From Halomonas sp. (GTDB taxonomy: Bacteria > Pseudomonadota > Gammaproteobacteria > Pseudomonadales > Halomonadaceae): a stretch of 64,000 bases of DNA. The notes beneath the pieces are model-generated. The model saw nothing but the letters and a program-made list of their open reading frames with translations, made no database searches and was not told where the DNA came from. Of this stretch, positions 56,986 to 64,000 are shown piece by piece. The position numbers and the translations under genes were made by a program. The first letter of the stretch is position 1. Each line of letters begins with the position of its first letter. The stretch is from contig NZ_JAGOBJ010000001.1 in assembly GCF_017983445.1 (NCBI RefSeq), positions 1-64,000 on the forward strand, written 5' to 3'.

Positions 56986-57651
56986 ATGCAGTACACTTCT
57001 CGACCCGTTACCTCCAATCAGCCAGGCCCACATCATGATTTAGCACGTCAGGTAAGCCGGGCGCTGGCTCATCCGCTGCGTAAGCCTATCGCCGATCATA
57101 CTCAGCGGGCGTTTGAGCAGGCTAATCACTGGTACCAAGCTTTTAATGCTCCGCTCATCCTGGATTCAGGCTGTGGCGTTGGGGTTTCGACAAGAAAGCT
57201 TGCGTTGCAGTTCCCCGACCGGGCAGTGATAGGGGTCGATCGCAGTGAGGATCGCCTGGCGCGCGACCATGGCACGCTGCCGGAAAACGCACTGCTGGTG
57301 CGCGCAGATCTGGTCGATTTCTGGAGGTTGGCGAAGCAGGCTGACTGGGCGCCTGAACACCATTATTTGCTGTATCCCAACCCGTATCCCAAGGCGGCAC
57401 ATCTAAAGATGCGCTGGCATGGGCATCCGGTTTTACCCACACTGTTGGCGCTGGGCGGTCACTTGGAGCTGCGCTCCAACTGGCAGCTTTATGTCCAGGA
57501 GTTCGGCCTGGCTGTCTCGCAAGTTACCGGACGACAGGCCGAGGTGGGCGTATGGACGCCTGGTGGTGAGTATTTAACCCCGTTTGAAGCCAAGTATGAT
57601 CAAAGCGGGCAAACGCTCTGGCGGTTGCAGGTTGAGCTGGAGCGGATGTAA
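56986..57651 (+). CDS. SAM-dependent methyltransferase, TrmB-like
   Basis: A 221-residue class I methyltransferase with motif I LILDSGCGVGVSTRKLA, AVIGVDRSEDRL and, later, YLLYPNPYPKAAHLKMRWHG, which resembles the PDPWxKxRHxKRR loop of TrmB (tRNA m7G46 methyltransferase). It is likely a tRNA or small-molecule methyltransferase; assignment to TrmB itself is uncertain because the loop is not fully conserved. ATG 56986 follows CCGAGGATGGC; GTG 56917 and ATG 56932 are alternatives without a site. Confidence 0.68.
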   Translation: MQYTSRPVTSNQPGPHHDLARQVSRALAHPLRKPIADHTQRAFEQANHWYQAFNAPLILDSGCGVGVSTRKLALQFPDRAVIGVDRSEDRLARDHGTLPENALLVRADLVDFWRLAKQADWAPEHHYLLYPNPYPKAAHLKMRWHGHPVLPTLLALGGHLELRSNWQLYVQEFGLAVSQVTGRQAEVGVWTPGGEYLTPFEAKYDQSGQTLWRLQVELERM

Positions 57652-57700
57652 TGATGCTGCACGTGTTTTCCAAAATGAATGAATATTGAGGCAGGTAAAA

Positions 57701-59173
57701 GTGACGTACTTCTTTAAAGCAGCAGCGCGTCAATGGCGCTGCTCGTTAATCGCCAGCGTGACAGCAGCCACGTTCGCTGTCAGCGCTGCGGCATTGGCTG
57801 ATTTTAACCGTTTGGGTCAGCTGCAGGAAAAAGGCTTTTCAATCAGTGCCGAGGCGCGTTTGCTGGATACCAGCGTGCCCGCCTTGTTGGGCAGCATTAA
57901 TCCTGAGCGTCAAATGGCGCCAGCATCGGTCACTAAAGCTTACATGGCCGCGGCGCTATTAAACCGCTTTGGCCCGCAGCACCGATTTACCAGCCAGTTA
58001 GTCAGCAGTGGCACCATCGATAACGGCATTTTGCGTGGGGATCTGGTATTTGACGGCGGCGGTGATCCTGGGCTGACCACGGAAAACCTCTGGCGATTAG
58101 TGCAGCGTTTACAGATGGCGGGGGTCAATGAAGTCGACGGTGCGCTGGTCGTCAGCCAGTGGCGCTTTGGCCCGGTTAACTGCATTACCAATGACCGCTG
58201 TAATGCGCTTTCTCGGGTTACCAATGCCTACAGCGCGCCGCTGACCTCGGCTGGGGTCAATTTTGGTAGCTGGTGTGTCAACGTAGCGCCTTCTTCTGTT
58301 GTTGGGGAGCCTGCCCGTACTGCGCTCTGCGATAGCCAATTGCCGCTTATCGATATCGATAACCAGGTGATTACGCGCCCAGCCAATAGCGGGACTGAAA
58401 TCAGCGCTGAACGTGTGACCGATGAGCGTGGCGATGTAATGCGTTTGACCGGGCAGATTTCGACCAATGCGATGGCCCAGGATGTTTATCGGGGAGCGGG
58501 CGATGCCGCTGAAGAGACCGCGCAGATACTCCTGGGCATGCTCAATCAGGCCGGTATCCACGTAAGAGATCCGTGGCGTGTTACGTCCACGCAGCCTTTG
58601 AGCAGTGCGGCACGTCTGGCAGCGGTGGATAGCCAGCCGTTACAGGAGCTTCTGCTACGCACCATGAACTACTCCAATAACTACATGGCCGATGTGCTGG
58701 CTTTAAACCTGGTGGAAAGTCCGCAGGCCCAGCTGCGCCAGGCAGGTTCAGCCATTGAAGCCTATGCCCAGCAACTGCCGGGGCACGGCCCGTTAACGCT
58801 GTATAGCGGCAGTGGGTTGACTACCGAGAACCGCACCTCGGCTCACGGAGTTAACGTCATGCTGGAAGATATGTATCGGCAAAGTTCGCTATTTCCAAGT
58901 TTTGTGGCCGCGTTTCAGTCACCCGCGAACGGCGTGATGCGGTTTATTCGCCGCGGCTCGCCTACGTTTCAGAATAACGTGATGCTGAAAACCGGTACAT
59001 TGAACCAGCCCTTTGCGGTACGCGCTGCGGCAGGCTACTTTCGTACGGCATCGGGGCGGTGGGGCGTATTTAGCGTATTCGTGAACGGTAATAGTAATAC
59101 ACCTTATATAAGCTGGTCTGAAGTGCTTGATCCGTTATCAGTCGATTTAGACACGATGATTTTGGCTAATTAA
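57701..59173 (+). CDS. dacB: D-alanyl-D-alanine carboxypeptidase/endopeptidase PBP4
   Basis: Periplasmic penicillin-binding protein 4 that trims peptidoglycan stems and cross-links. The 490-residue protein has a signal peptide ending AAALA, the SxxK motif ASVTK (~residue 77), SNN in NYSNNYMAD, and KTG in LKTGTLNQPF. GTG 57701 follows GAGGCAGG; the earlier TTG at 57686 would include that site. It precedes dgkA by 33 bases. Confidence 0.93.
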   Translation: MTYFFKAAARQWRCSLIASVTAATFAVSAAALADFNRLGQLQEKGFSISAEARLLDTSVPALLGSINPERQMAPASVTKAYMAAALLNRFGPQHRFTSQLVSSGTIDNGILRGDLVFDGGGDPGLTTENLWRLVQRLQMAGVNEVDGALVVSQWRFGPVNCITNDRCNALSRVTNAYSAPLTSAGVNFGSWCVNVAPSSVVGEPARTALCDSQLPLIDIDNQVITRPANSGTEISAERVTDERGDVMRLTGQISTNAMAQDVYRGAGDAAEETAQILLGMLNQAGIHVRDPWRVTSTQPLSSAARLAAVDSQPLQELLLRTMNYSNNYMADVLALNLVESPQAQLRQAGSAIEAYAQQLPGHGPLTLYSGSGLTTENRTSAHGVNVMLEDMYRQSSLFPSFVAAFQSPANGVMRFIRRGSPTFQNNVMLKTGTLNQPFAVRAAAGYFRTASGRWGVFSVFVNGNSNTPYISWSEVLDPLSVDLDTMILAN

Positions 59174-59206
59174 TTTCCGCTACGCTTAAAAGGTGAGGCA
59201 ACCTGC

Positions 59207-59578
59207 ATGAAACCAGGGCATACCGGTTTAACCCATTTGGTGCACTCAACGCGTTATTCGTGGAAAGGTTTAAAAGCCGCGTTTCGAAACGAAGCCGCCT
59301 TTCGCCAGGAGGTCGGCATTGCCGCGGTGATGTTACCGTTTGCCTGGTGGATCAGTAATGATCCGGTCAGCTGGCTGTTGCTGGTAGGCAGCCTGTTTTT
59401 CGTACTGATTGTCGAACTTTTGAATAGCGCGATCGAAAATGTTGTCGACCGCATTGGCACCGAACATCACGTGCTTTCCGGGCGTGCAAAGGACATCGGT
59501 TCGGCCGCGGTAATGCTGTCGCTGATTATCGCCGGGCTTACCTGGGGGCTGTTAGGCTGGCAAAAATTCTTCGGCTAA
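59207..59578 (+). CDS. dgkA: Diacylglycerol kinase DgkA
   Basis: A 123-residue, three-helix membrane enzyme that phosphorylates diacylglycerol to phosphatidate, recycling lipid freed by envelope glucan and LPS modification. The active-site segments NEAAFRQEVGIAA and ELLNSAIENVVDRIG are conserved. Adjacent to dacB and glnE on the same strand. Confidence 0.96.
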   Translation: MKPGHTGLTHLVHSTRYSWKGLKAAFRNEAAFRQEVGIAAVMLPFAWWISNDPVSWLLLVGSLFFVLIVELLNSAIENVVDRIGTEHHVLSGRAKDIGSAAVMLSLIIAGLTWGLLGWQKFFG

Positions 59579-59605
59579 CGTTTTTCGCTTGGCAATGAGG
59601 TAATC

Positions 59606-62560
59606 ATGCAATCTAACAATAATTTTTTACACGTAGAAAATCTGCCAGAAACGCTCCATGAAGTAGCGCAAAAGGCAGACCAACGGCTTAGCGATGCGCT
59701 TAGCCAAGCGGATAATGTTGCTTTTATGACCAAGCAGCCATTACCGTCAGTGCCTTGGAAGGAACTGTCTCCACCGCGCCGTCAGGCACTGGCAAAAGTG
59801 CTGAGCGTATCCACGTTTGCGTTGGATACGCTCACGCGTTACCCCCAGTGGTTAAGTGATCTTGAAGCCACCGGCGAGCTTGATGTTACCCCTACACGCA
59901 GTGATCAGCAGCAGTGGCTGCAAAGTGCTCTAAAAAGCGCCGAAGATGAAGCAGCGCTGCAACGTGCGTTGCGCCGTTTTAGGCGCGCACGCATGTTGGG
60001 CATTGTATGGCGCGATTTAAACCGCCCAGATGGTTACACCATGTGGGACACCGCGCAGGCGGTTTCCCAGCTCGCCGAAATTTGTCTGGAGGCGGCACTA
60101 GGCTGGCTTGAAACGTTTTACGCACCTCGCTGGGGGTTGCCCGCTGCGCGTGACGATGGCTCGCCCCAACGGCTGGTCGTGCTGGGCATGGGCAAGCTGG
60201 GGGCGGGGGAACTGAATCTCTCGTCCGATATCGACCTGATTTTTGCCTTTCCGGAAAAGGGCGATACCCAAGGCGGGCGTAAACCGCTGGAGCATCAGGA
60301 GTATTTTACCAAGCTTGGGCAAAAGCTGATTGCGGCGCTGGATGCGATGACGGCCGATGGCTTTGTATTTCGGGTGGATATGCGCTTACGCCCACTCGGC
60401 GATGGCGGCCCGCTGGTGGGCAGCTTTGCCATGCTTTCAAGCTATTATCAGGATCAGGGGCGCGAGTGGGAACGCTATGCCATGCTCAAGGCCCGTCCGG
60501 TAGCCGGTGATATAGACGCAGGCTTTGAGCTATTGGCAAGCCTGCGTCCGTTTGTGTATCGGCGCTACCTTGATTTTGGCGCTATCGAGTCGCTTCGCGA
60601 GCTAAAAGCCATGATTAACCGCGAAGTGAAGCGTAAGGGTATGCAGAGTAATATCAAGCTCGGCCCTGGCGGTATTCGCGAAGTGGAGTTCGTGGTTCAG
60701 GCATTCCAGCTGATCCGTGGCGGCCGTGACACCGAACTGCAGGTGACCTCCTTACAGACGGCCTTAACGCGCTTGCCGGAACTGGGCCTGCTGCCCCAGG
60801 CGGTAGTCGATGAGCTGCTGCCTGACTACGCTTTTCTGCGTGATATCGAGCATGTGATCCAGGCCCTTGAAGATCGCCAGACGCAAATGCTGCCTACCGA
60901 TGAGCCTGACCAGGCCCGCGTCGCCTTTGCCATGGGCTATGCAAGTTGGGCACATCTGATTGAGCAGCTTGATAAGGTGCGCGAGCGCGTGCGCCAGCAT
61001 TTCGATGCAGTGATCGCCGACCCGGAAGAGGAAGCACAGGACGCCAATGACGATAGCCGCCTGGCACCAGCTCAGTGGCGGCTAATCTGGCGCAATGAGC
61101 TAGAGCAGGATGAGGCCGTTGCCTACTTGAGCGACTCGGGGTTTGCCGAGCCGAAGAAAGTTCTTAAACGTCTGCAGAGCCTGTATCAATCGCGTCAGGT
61201 GCAAAGCATGCAGCGGATCGGCTTTGAGCGCCTTGACGCACTTATGCCGCTTCTGCTGGCCGCCGTGGCTGAAAACGATACGCCGGATACCGCGCTTTCC
61301 CGCGTGCAGCCACTGATTGAGTCGGTACTGCGACGTACCGCTTATCTGGCGCTGCTGCGCGAAAACCCCCAGGCGCTTGAGCACTTGATGCACCTGTGTG
61401 CGGCAAGCCCCTGGATTGCCACACAGCTGGCTCGCTATCCCATTCTGCTTGATGAGCTATTAACCCCTGAAACCCTGTATACCCCCGCCGATAAAACGCG
61501 CCTGGCCGATGAGCTTCGCCAAACGCTCAACCGAATTCCAGAGGATGACGACGAAGCCCAGCTAGAGGCGCTGCGTGTGTTCAAACATGCTCAGATGCTT
61601 CATGTTGCCGCCTCGGATGTCGCGGGCACGCGTCATTTAATGAAAGTAAGCGATTACTTGACCTATATCGCAGAAGTAATTCTGGACGCCGTGCTGGTGA
61701 TGGCCTGGAAGCACGTGACCCGTAAACACGGCGTGCCGGAGGGGTTAGATCCTGGCGAGCCAGCCTTTCTGATTATCGGCTACGGCAAGCTGGGCGGAAT
61801 TGAGCTTGGGTATGGCTCTGATCTGGACCTGGTGTTTCTTCATGATAGCGATGGTAAAGGCAGCACCGACGGCCCGCGGTCGATTGAAACGCCGCTTTTT
61901 TTCACCCGGCTGGGCCAGCGAATTATTCATCTGCTAACCGCCGTGACACCGGCGGGCAGCCTGTATGAAGTGGATATGCGCTTACGCCCTTCAGGCAATG
62001 CGGGGTTATTGGTTACCTCGCTTGATGCCTTTGCCGATTACCAGCAGCAGAATGCCTGGACCTGGGAGCATCAGGCGCTGGTTCGTGCCCGGATGGTGGC
62101 CGGTAGCCGCACGCTTGCCAAACGGTTTGATCAGGTGCGGGGCGAGGTATTAAGCCGCAAGCGCGAGATTCCCGCCTTGCGCGATGATGTTGTCAAGATG
62201 CGCCATAAGATGCGCGACCACCTGGGCAGTAAAACCCAGGCCAGCGGCTTTAATCTCAAGCACGACGCGGGCGGCATGGTCGATATTGAGTTTCTCTGTC
62301 AGTACGCGGTGTTAGCACTTGCTAACCAAACGCCTTCGCTTCTGACCTACAGTGATAATATCCGCATTTTAGAAACGTTGGCTGATAGTGGGCACTTACC
62401 TTCACAAGAAGCCGAGCAGCTTAAAGATGCGTATCTGGCCTACCGAAGCCGTACCCATCGCGCGGCACTTACCGGTGAAAAGGCCATTGGCAAGGCCGAC
62501 GATTTTCAAGACCACCGTGCAGCGGTCAATGCGTTATGGCAGCGCTTTCTGGAGGCTTAG
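59606..62560 (+). CDS. glnE: Glutamine synthetase adenylyltransferase/removase GlnE
   Basis: Controls glutamine synthetase by adding and removing AMP in response to PII proteins. The 984-residue protein keeps both nucleotidyltransferase halves: the N-terminal deadenylylase with LSSDIDLIFAFPE and the C-terminal adenylylase with YGSDLDLVFLHDSD. The linking GPGGIREVEFVVQ and C-terminal DAGGMVDIEFLCQ are also present. A good match over full length. It follows dgkA by 27 bases. Confidence 0.97.
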   Translation: MQSNNNFLHVENLPETLHEVAQKADQRLSDALSQADNVAFMTKQPLPSVPWKELSPPRRQALAKVLSVSTFALDTLTRYPQWLSDLEATGELDVTPTRSDQQQWLQSALKSAEDEAALQRALRRFRRARMLGIVWRDLNRPDGYTMWDTAQAVSQLAEICLEAALGWLETFYAPRWGLPAARDDGSPQRLVVLGMGKLGAGELNLSSDIDLIFAFPEKGDTQGGRKPLEHQEYFTKLGQKLIAALDAMTADGFVFRVDMRLRPLGDGGPLVGSFAMLSSYYQDQGREWERYAMLKARPVAGDIDAGFELLASLRPFVYRRYLDFGAIESLRELKAMINREVKRKGMQSNIKLGPGGIREVEFVVQAFQLIRGGRDTELQVTSLQTALTRLPELGLLPQAVVDELLPDYAFLRDIEHVIQALEDRQTQMLPTDEPDQARVAFAMGYASWAHLIEQLDKVRERVRQHFDAVIADPEEEAQDANDDSRLAPAQWRLIWRNELEQDEAVAYLSDSGFAEPKKVLKRLQSLYQSRQVQSMQRIGFERLDALMPLLLAAVAENDTPDTALSRVQPLIESVLRRTAYLALLRENPQALEHLMHLCAASPWIATQLARYPILLDELLTPETLYTPADKTRLADELRQTLNRIPEDDDEAQLEALRVFKHAQMLHVAASDVAGTRHLMKVSDYLTYIAEVILDAVLVMAWKHVTRKHGVPEGLDPGEPAFLIIGYGKLGGIELGYGSDLDLVFLHDSDGKGSTDGPRSIETPLFFTRLGQRIIHLLTAVTPAGSLYEVDMRLRPSGNAGLLVTSLDAFADYQQQNAWTWEHQALVRARMVAGSRTLAKRFDQVRGEVLSRKREIPALRDDVVKMRHKMRDHLGSKTQASGFNLKHDAGGMVDIEFLCQYAVLALANQTPSLLTYSDNIRILETLADSGHLPSQEAEQLKDAYLAYRSRTHRAALTGEKAIGKADDFQDHRAAVNALWQRFLEA

Positions 62561-62568
62561 CGTTATGC

Positions 62569-62673
62569 ATGGGCAGTAACGAGATCAATAACGGCACTGT
62601 TAATAACAGGGTAAGTAATAACAGCATGATCAATAACAACAATGAGGCTGGGCAATGCACAGGCGTGGATTGA
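62569..62673 (+). CDS. Possible 34-residue Asn-rich leader ORF
   Basis: An ORF from ATG 62569 to TGA 62673 encodes a short peptide with eleven asparagines in four x-N-N-x-x pentapeptides. The reading frame comes from a 15-bp tandem array (listed), in which each unit starts AATAAC. GGAGG at 62551-62555, at the end of glnE, is 13 bases upstream, slightly far. The stop codon overlaps the TGAGGTGG binding site of the AEC transporter gene, as in leader peptides. Translation is unproven; chance is possible. Confidence 0.35.
   Translation: MGSNEINNGTVNNRVSNNSMINNNNEAGQCTGVD
62587..62646. repeat. Four tandem 15-bp units starting AATAAC
   Basis: Units 62587-62601, 62602-62616, 62617-62631 and 62632-62646 each begin AATAAC and differ in the other nine bases. 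The first six bases are identical in all four, the rest diverge. Confidence 0.85.
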
Positions 62674-62683
62674 GGTGGGGCGC

Positions 62684-63577
62684 ATGACGGCGCATATTCT
62701 GGCGACACTGCTACCGGTGTTTTTGATTTCAGGCTGTGGGGCAGCTTACGGGCGCTTTCGGACACCCGATATTCGCAGCCTGAATACTCTGAATATGGAG
62801 CTGTTCGTTCCGCTGCTAGTATTCGCGGTATTGGCAGACCGCCAGGCGCCGCTTGCCGATTATGCATGGCTTGCTTTCGCCGCTGCCGCCGTTGTATTGG
62901 GGTCGGGGTTGATACTTTGGCCTTTGGCGGCTTGGCTAAAGCTGGATATAAAAACCTTCTTGCCACCCATGATGTTCAATAACACGGGCAATATGGGAGT
63001 GCCGTTATTGGTGCTGGCCTTTGGTGAGGCGGCTTTACCCGCGGCGGTGGTGATCTTTATCGTGGAAATGGTGCTGCACTTTTCGGTAGGCCTTTACATG
63101 ATAAATCCGCGCACCTCAATGTGGCATATTCTGCGTATGCCGATTGTGGCGGCTAGTCTGGCTGGGCTTTTAATCAATATGAGCGGTGTGCCGCTGCCGG
63201 GGTGGCTCCTGGAAGCCATGCATATGCTGGGCGGGGTAAGCATTCCGTTAATGCTGTTTGCCTTGGGCGTGCGGCTGCTTGAGGTGGACTTCAGCGACTG
63301 GCGAGCGGGTCTGCTGGGGGCAATACTTTGTCCGCTTTCAGGGTTGATCATTGCCCTGCCATTAATGTGGTTACTGCCACTGAATCCTCTACAAGCCGCG
63401 GTGCTGCTGGTCTTTTCTGCGTTACCTCCCGCAGTATTGAATTATCTGGTCGCCGAGCAGTTTAAGCTCGCGCCGCAGAAGGTCGCCTCGCTGGTGCTGA
63501 TCGGTAACTTGGGAAGCCTGATCGTGATGCCGCTCATTTTAGCCGCTGCATTTACATGGGTGTATGCGCCGCTTTAA
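62684..63577 (+). CDS. AEC-family membrane transporter
   Basis: A 297-residue transporter of the AEC (auxin efflux carrier) family, about ten helices. Segments such as LLPVFLISGCGAAYGRF, FNNTGNMGVPLLVLAFGE and FSALPPAVLNYLVAEQF fit the group. Members carry organic acids or amino-acid-like substrates. ATG 62684 follows TGAGGTGG, a strong site; the longer frame from 62642 is less likely. Confidence 0.9.
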   Translation: MTAHILATLLPVFLISGCGAAYGRFRTPDIRSLNTLNMELFVPLLVFAVLADRQAPLADYAWLAFAAAAVVLGSGLILWPLAAWLKLDIKTFLPPMMFNNTGNMGVPLLVLAFGEAALPAAVVIFIVEMVLHFSVGLYMINPRTSMWHILRMPIVAASLAGLLINMSGVPLPGWLLEAMHMLGGVSIPLMLFALGVRLLEVDFSDWRAGLLGAILCPLSGLIIALPLMWLLPLNPLQAAVLLVFSALPPAVLNYLVAEQFKLAPQKVASLVLIGNLGSLIVMPLILAAAFTWVYAPL

Positions 63578-63653
63578 AAGCAGCGCATCAGTAATGTAAG
63601 CAATCGACAGGTAATATAGAAACGGCAGGCTAGAAAACTGAAAATAAATGGCC

Positions 63654-64000
63654 TTAATCGCGAGATGCTTGCTCTTTTACTTCAAAGCTACCTTCTAGAG
63701 CATCCTGCGAGCGTTGGCGTGCTTGAGGTTCGGCATAACCCCCGCCAACATCCTGAGCTTGATCGGCACGCATCTGCTCCATGCGCTTTTTCATCTTATG
63801 GCGTACAAACGGCATCATGGCCCAGCCAATCAAAAGAAAAAACAGGCCAAACACTACGCCAACCACCATCAATACACCAAATGCCAGCCACGTTAAAAGC
63901 AGCTTCAGGCTGCCCATCAACCCGGTAGGTTGTGACTGTGCAGCGCGGGCGCGCCACTGGTGGGCAGCCTGCCAGGCGGCATTGCGTTGGTCGCGGTTCA
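63654..64000 (-). CDS. Partial membrane protein (continues beyond window)
   Basis: An open frame reaches the right edge of the window on the minus strand. The visible residues include a polar stretch (N-R-D-Q-R-N-A-A-W), one or two hydrophobic helices (WLAFGVLMVVGVVFGLFFLL) and a charged tail with KMKKRMEQMRADQAQ. No family is recognised. It may start beyond the window or at ATG 63917 inside it; the latter would give an 87-residue protein. Confidence 0.55.
   Translation of the reverse strand, partial: NRDQRNAAWQAAHQWRARAAQSQPTGLMGSLKLLLTWLAFGVLMVVGVVFGLFFLLIGWAMMPFVRHKMKKRMEQMRADQAQDVGGGYAEPQARQRSQDALEGSFEVKEQASRD

Overview
The window looks like chromosome of a halophilic gammaproteobacterium, most likely Halomonadaceae (Halomonas/Vreelandella type). 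Reasons: an ectoine hydroxylase gene (ectD), a TRAP transporter, the FabY-type ketoacyl synthase known from Pseudomonas-like gammaproteobacteria, a hisBHAF cluster lying apart from hisC, and moderately GC-rich coding DNA with AT-rich spacers. No phage, insertion sequence, integrase or CRISPR array was seen.

Layout. 1-214: end of a 5S rRNA gene and two strong terminators. 235-15005: mostly housekeeping genes: hisC, an NlpE-like lipoprotein, radA, selD-mnmH (selenium tRNA modification), a degenerate amidotransferase, a YjaG-family gene, a small barrel-like protein, hisBHAF, a PanZ-like acetyltransferase, an AsmA protein, mutY and yggX. 15117-15533: a Phe-Gln-Thr tRNA operon with a clear promoter and terminator. 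15540-24926: an accessory, partly AT-rich segment with a 1-kb gap, the stress trio yciG-like/katN/yciE-like, an ATP-grasp + CocE-hydrolase operon divergent from an AT-rich Crp/Fnr regulator, and ectD. 25042-31601: FAH-family hydrolase, thrB-speA, polA. 31661-38949: iron(III) ABC importer genes in a scrambled orientation, then a TRAP transporter. 39288-45000: tmcA, pepD, dps, glxK. 44971-47706: two overlapping small lipoproteins followed by a DUF1007 protein and a NicO metal transporter. 47714-52636: HIT protein, entericidin-like peptide, I78 inhibitor-like lipoprotein, LysE exporter, a voltage-sensor-only membrane protein, acyl-CoA thioesterase and AtoE. 52769-56804: fabY-coaD-ferredoxin-dinF on the minus strand. 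56986-63577: methyltransferase, dacB, dgkA, glnE, and an AEC transporter preceded by a possible Asn-rich leader ORF. A partial membrane protein runs off the right edge.

How the genes fit together. Stress and osmotic adaptation is concentrated at 16.6-25 kb (Mn-catalase, ferritin-like protein, KGG protein, hydroxyectoine synthesis), with dps and polyamine synthesis (speA) elsewhere. Iron handling is represented by the Fbp importer with a possible Fur box, dps and yggX. Envelope genes are scattered: AsmA, dacB, dgkA and several lipoproteins.

The best candidate for an undescribed system is the ATP-grasp ligase/CocE hydrolase pair with its divergent Crp/Fnr regulator (18.6-23.3 kb). Other unusual signals are short tandem repeats in spacers: two perfect 14-bp duplications upstream of ectD, a 19-bp tandem operator-like pair at glxK, a 20-bp array copied from the 3' end of a thioesterase gene, a 12-bp array upstream of an NlpE-like gene, and a 15-bp array that encodes Asn-Asn pentapeptides. 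A class I amidotransferase homologue lacking its catalytic cysteine and a voltage sensor without a pore are also notable.
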